DNA of 40,574 nt from Pseudomonadota bacterium (GTDB lineage: Bacteria; Pseudomonadota; Alphaproteobacteria; Sphingomonadales; Sphingomonadaceae). A program made the position numbers and the translations under genes. Below the pieces are notes generated by a model. It searched no databases, was not told where the DNA came from, and saw nothing but the letters and a program-made list of their open reading frames with translations. The number at the start of each line of letters is the position of its first letter. Position 1 is the stretch's first letter. This document shows positions 39,309 to 40,574 of this stretch, one piece after another. The stretch spans positions 1 through 40,574 of the forward strand of contig JAEZIO010000023.1 of NCBI GenBank assembly GCA_023436615.1. Reading direction: 5' to 3'.

Positions 39309-40105
39309 TGCAGCGCCTCGAGCTCGAGATCGCCTTCGAAAACATGCGTGGCCGACCCGCGCATGCGGACGGTCTTGCCTGGCTCCCAGGCAATCGTCAG
39401 GCTTCCTCCGGGCATGTGAACGGTGACCGGGCTCGTCGCGCGCTTCGTTGCGATCGCCGCGACCGCGGTCGCGCAGGCCCCGGTTCCGCAGGCCAGGGTA
39501 AGTCCGGCGCCGCGCTCCCAGGATCGCATGTGTATGCCGTCCTCGCGAACGGCTGCCACGTGCACGTTGATCCGCTCGGGGAAGGCCGGATCATTCTCGA
39601 TCTCCGGCCCGCGCTGGCCGAGGTCGATCTTTTCGGGATCGTCCACGAAGAAGACGATGTGCGGATTGCCGACATTGACCGCAAAGCCGTTCTTGAGCGG
39701 GCCCCACACGAACGGCAGGGCCGCCGTATCCACGGCGTAGGAAATGGGGATGTCGGCCCAGCCGAAGCGAGGCTCCCGAACCGTCACCTCGACCTCGCTT
39801 CCGGCGGATGATCCTTCGATGATTCCTGCGGGAGTTTCGATCGTCTTCGCGCCGGTCAGGGCAACCACGCAGCGCGCGGCGTTGCCGCACGACTGCACCT
39901 CGCCGCCGTCGTGGTTCCAGATTCGCATCGAGACGTCGGCCTCGTCCGACTTGCCGACGAGGATCAGCTGGTCGCAGCCGACGCCGCGATGCCGGTCGGC
40001 GATCGCTCGCGCGAGCTCCGGCGTCATCGTCACGTCCGCGGAGCGCCCGTCGACGATCACGAAGTCGTTGCCGAGACCGTGCATCTTGTGGAAGTGCAGT
40101 CGCAT
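39305..40105 (-). CDS. dapF: Diaminopimelate epimerase
   Basis: A 266-residue cofactor-independent epimerase converting LL- to meso-diaminopimelate, for lysine and peptidoglycan. The two catalytic Cys are C73 in QSCGNAARC and C206 in LACGTGACA. The start has FHKMHGLGNDFVIVDG. Other family blocks are GVGCDQLILV, VNVGNPHIVFFVDD and INVHVAAVREDG, then the RSWERGAG lead into the second Cys. The ATG at 40105 is chosen at the family start; an in-frame codon at 40120 would add five Arg-rich residues. It is the first gene of the minus-strand chain dapF-mtaB-ftsY-ispZ-ABC. Confidence 0.95.
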   Translation of the reverse strand: MRLHFHKMHGLGNDFVIVDGRSADVTMTPELARAIADRHRGVGCDQLILVGKSDEADVSMRIWNHDGGEVQSCGNAARCVVALTGAKTIETPAGIIEGSSAGSEVEVTVREPRFGWADIPISYAVDTAALPFVWGPLKNGFAVNVGNPHIVFFVDDPEKIDLGQRGPEIENDPAFPERINVHVAAVREDGIHMRSWERGAGLTLACGTGACATAVAAIATKRATSPVTVHMPGGSLTIAWEPGKTVRMRGSATHVFEGDLELEALQ

Positions 40106-40165
40106 GGGTCGGCGCCGCACTTAGGCAGCGCCGTTCCCCAAGTCCACCGATGAGGATTGCCGGCG

Positions 40166-40574
40166 ATGCAGAGACCAGCGAACGAAGTGATGCAGGCCAT
40201 CCTCTTCTCGACCGTGATCGAGGCCATCGAGGCGTTGAAACGCGGGTCGGGAGGTCTTCCCAACCAGCTCCTTCGCGACGTCCAGGCGATCCACCGCAAC
40301 GTGACTTTCGGTGATCTGCCCAAGGAGCTCCAGGAGGCGATCGTGGAGAGCACGCGAGCGGCCTTCACGCAGCTATTGAAGGACGGCTATGCCGTCGGCC
40401 CCCGCCAGCAGATGCAGCAGTCGCGACCGCTCGACCGGGTGCCGGAGCGCGACCGGCGCGGGCCGCGTGGACCGTCGGAAGGCCATCGTCGCGGCGGGCG
40501 GCCGCCCAGAGGCGGTGGGAGCGGCGGCCCCGACAAGCCTGGCAGCGACAGGCCCGGCGGCGCTCCGAACCGGC
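40166..40574 (+). CDS. Hypothetical protein with Arg/Gly-rich tail (3' end outside window)
   Basis: The frame opens at an ATG at 40166 and is still open at the window end (136 residues seen). Residues 1-80 look globular and helical (ANEVMQAILFSTVIEAIEAL, then FGDLPKELQEAIVESTRAAF, then LKDGYAVGPR). From about residue 85 the chain is disordered and rich in Arg, Gly and Pro (for example RRGGRPPRGGGSGGPDKPG). Such tails often bind nucleic acid. I recall similar short proteins in sphingomonads but no function. The gene is divergent from dapF over 60 nt. No strong ribosome site is seen. Confidence 0.65.
   Translation, partial: MQRPANEVMQAILFSTVIEAIEALKRGSGGLPNQLLRDVQAIHRNVTFGDLPKELQEAIVESTRAAFTQLLKDGYAVGPRQQMQQSRPLDRVPERDRRGPRGPSEGHRRGGRPPRGGGSGGPDKPGSDRPGGAPNR

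Overview
The window looks like a chromosomal stretch from a high-GC alphaproteobacterium, most likely a sphingomonad (Sphingomonadales). The reasons are an alphaproteobacterial ChpT-type phosphotransferase, two HWE-family histidine kinases, a short FtsY without an acidic N-terminal domain, the dapF-mtaB-ftsY-ispZ gene order, paired ELM1-family genes, and very GC-rich third codon positions. The genus assignment is inference; no rRNA is present. No tRNA, CRISPR array, prophage or intact insertion sequence was seen.

Layout. 1-3049: the recA 3' end with its terminator, then a divergent pair, an MFS exporter (-) and a Tat-exported M24 peptidase (+). 3108-11212: a dicarboxylate/amino-acid symporter and a surface-glycan block. 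This block holds kdsD, a kdsB-family cytidylyltransferase and a class IIA HAD hydrolase, all translationally coupled, then a glycosyltransferase-like gene, and on the other strand a flippase with two tandem ELM1-family genes. 11256-16416: an EF-G-like GTPase lacking the catalytic His, a YihY/BrkB membrane protein, rpoH and an RluD-type pseudouridine synthase. 16904-26562: a signalling region with a PAS-HWE kinase, a single-domain receiver, a second HWE kinase broken by a one-base frameshift, a small conserved-looking protein, chpT, and a compact che cluster (cheA-cheW-cheY-cheB-cheR) without a receptor gene.

26595-29803: an AmpD-like amidase, a lower-GC patch with an orphan membrane protein between two related palindromic repeats, the RNase P RNA gene, a J-domain protein, a hotdog thioesterase and sufE. 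29836-33305: a phage-shock (Psp) envelope-stress locus. pspF diverges from pspA-pspB-pspC across a sigma-54-type promoter and a palindrome placed like an enhancer. The operon continues into three further small membrane-anchored coiled-coil genes that share a C-terminal heptad motif with PspC and, more loosely, PspB. 33325-40574: a PuuD-like membrane protein, Fe-type sodB, and a six-gene minus-strand run (dapF, mtaB, ftsY, ispZ, ABC ATPase, ABC permease) joined mostly by ATGA overlaps. Two palindromic intergenic repeats flank the permease gene. The window ends inside an unrecognised gene with an Arg/Gly-rich tail.

The most novel-looking material is the extended Psp operon. Next come the che cluster with its unusual CheA, the frameshifted kinase, and the ELM1 pair beside a flippase.
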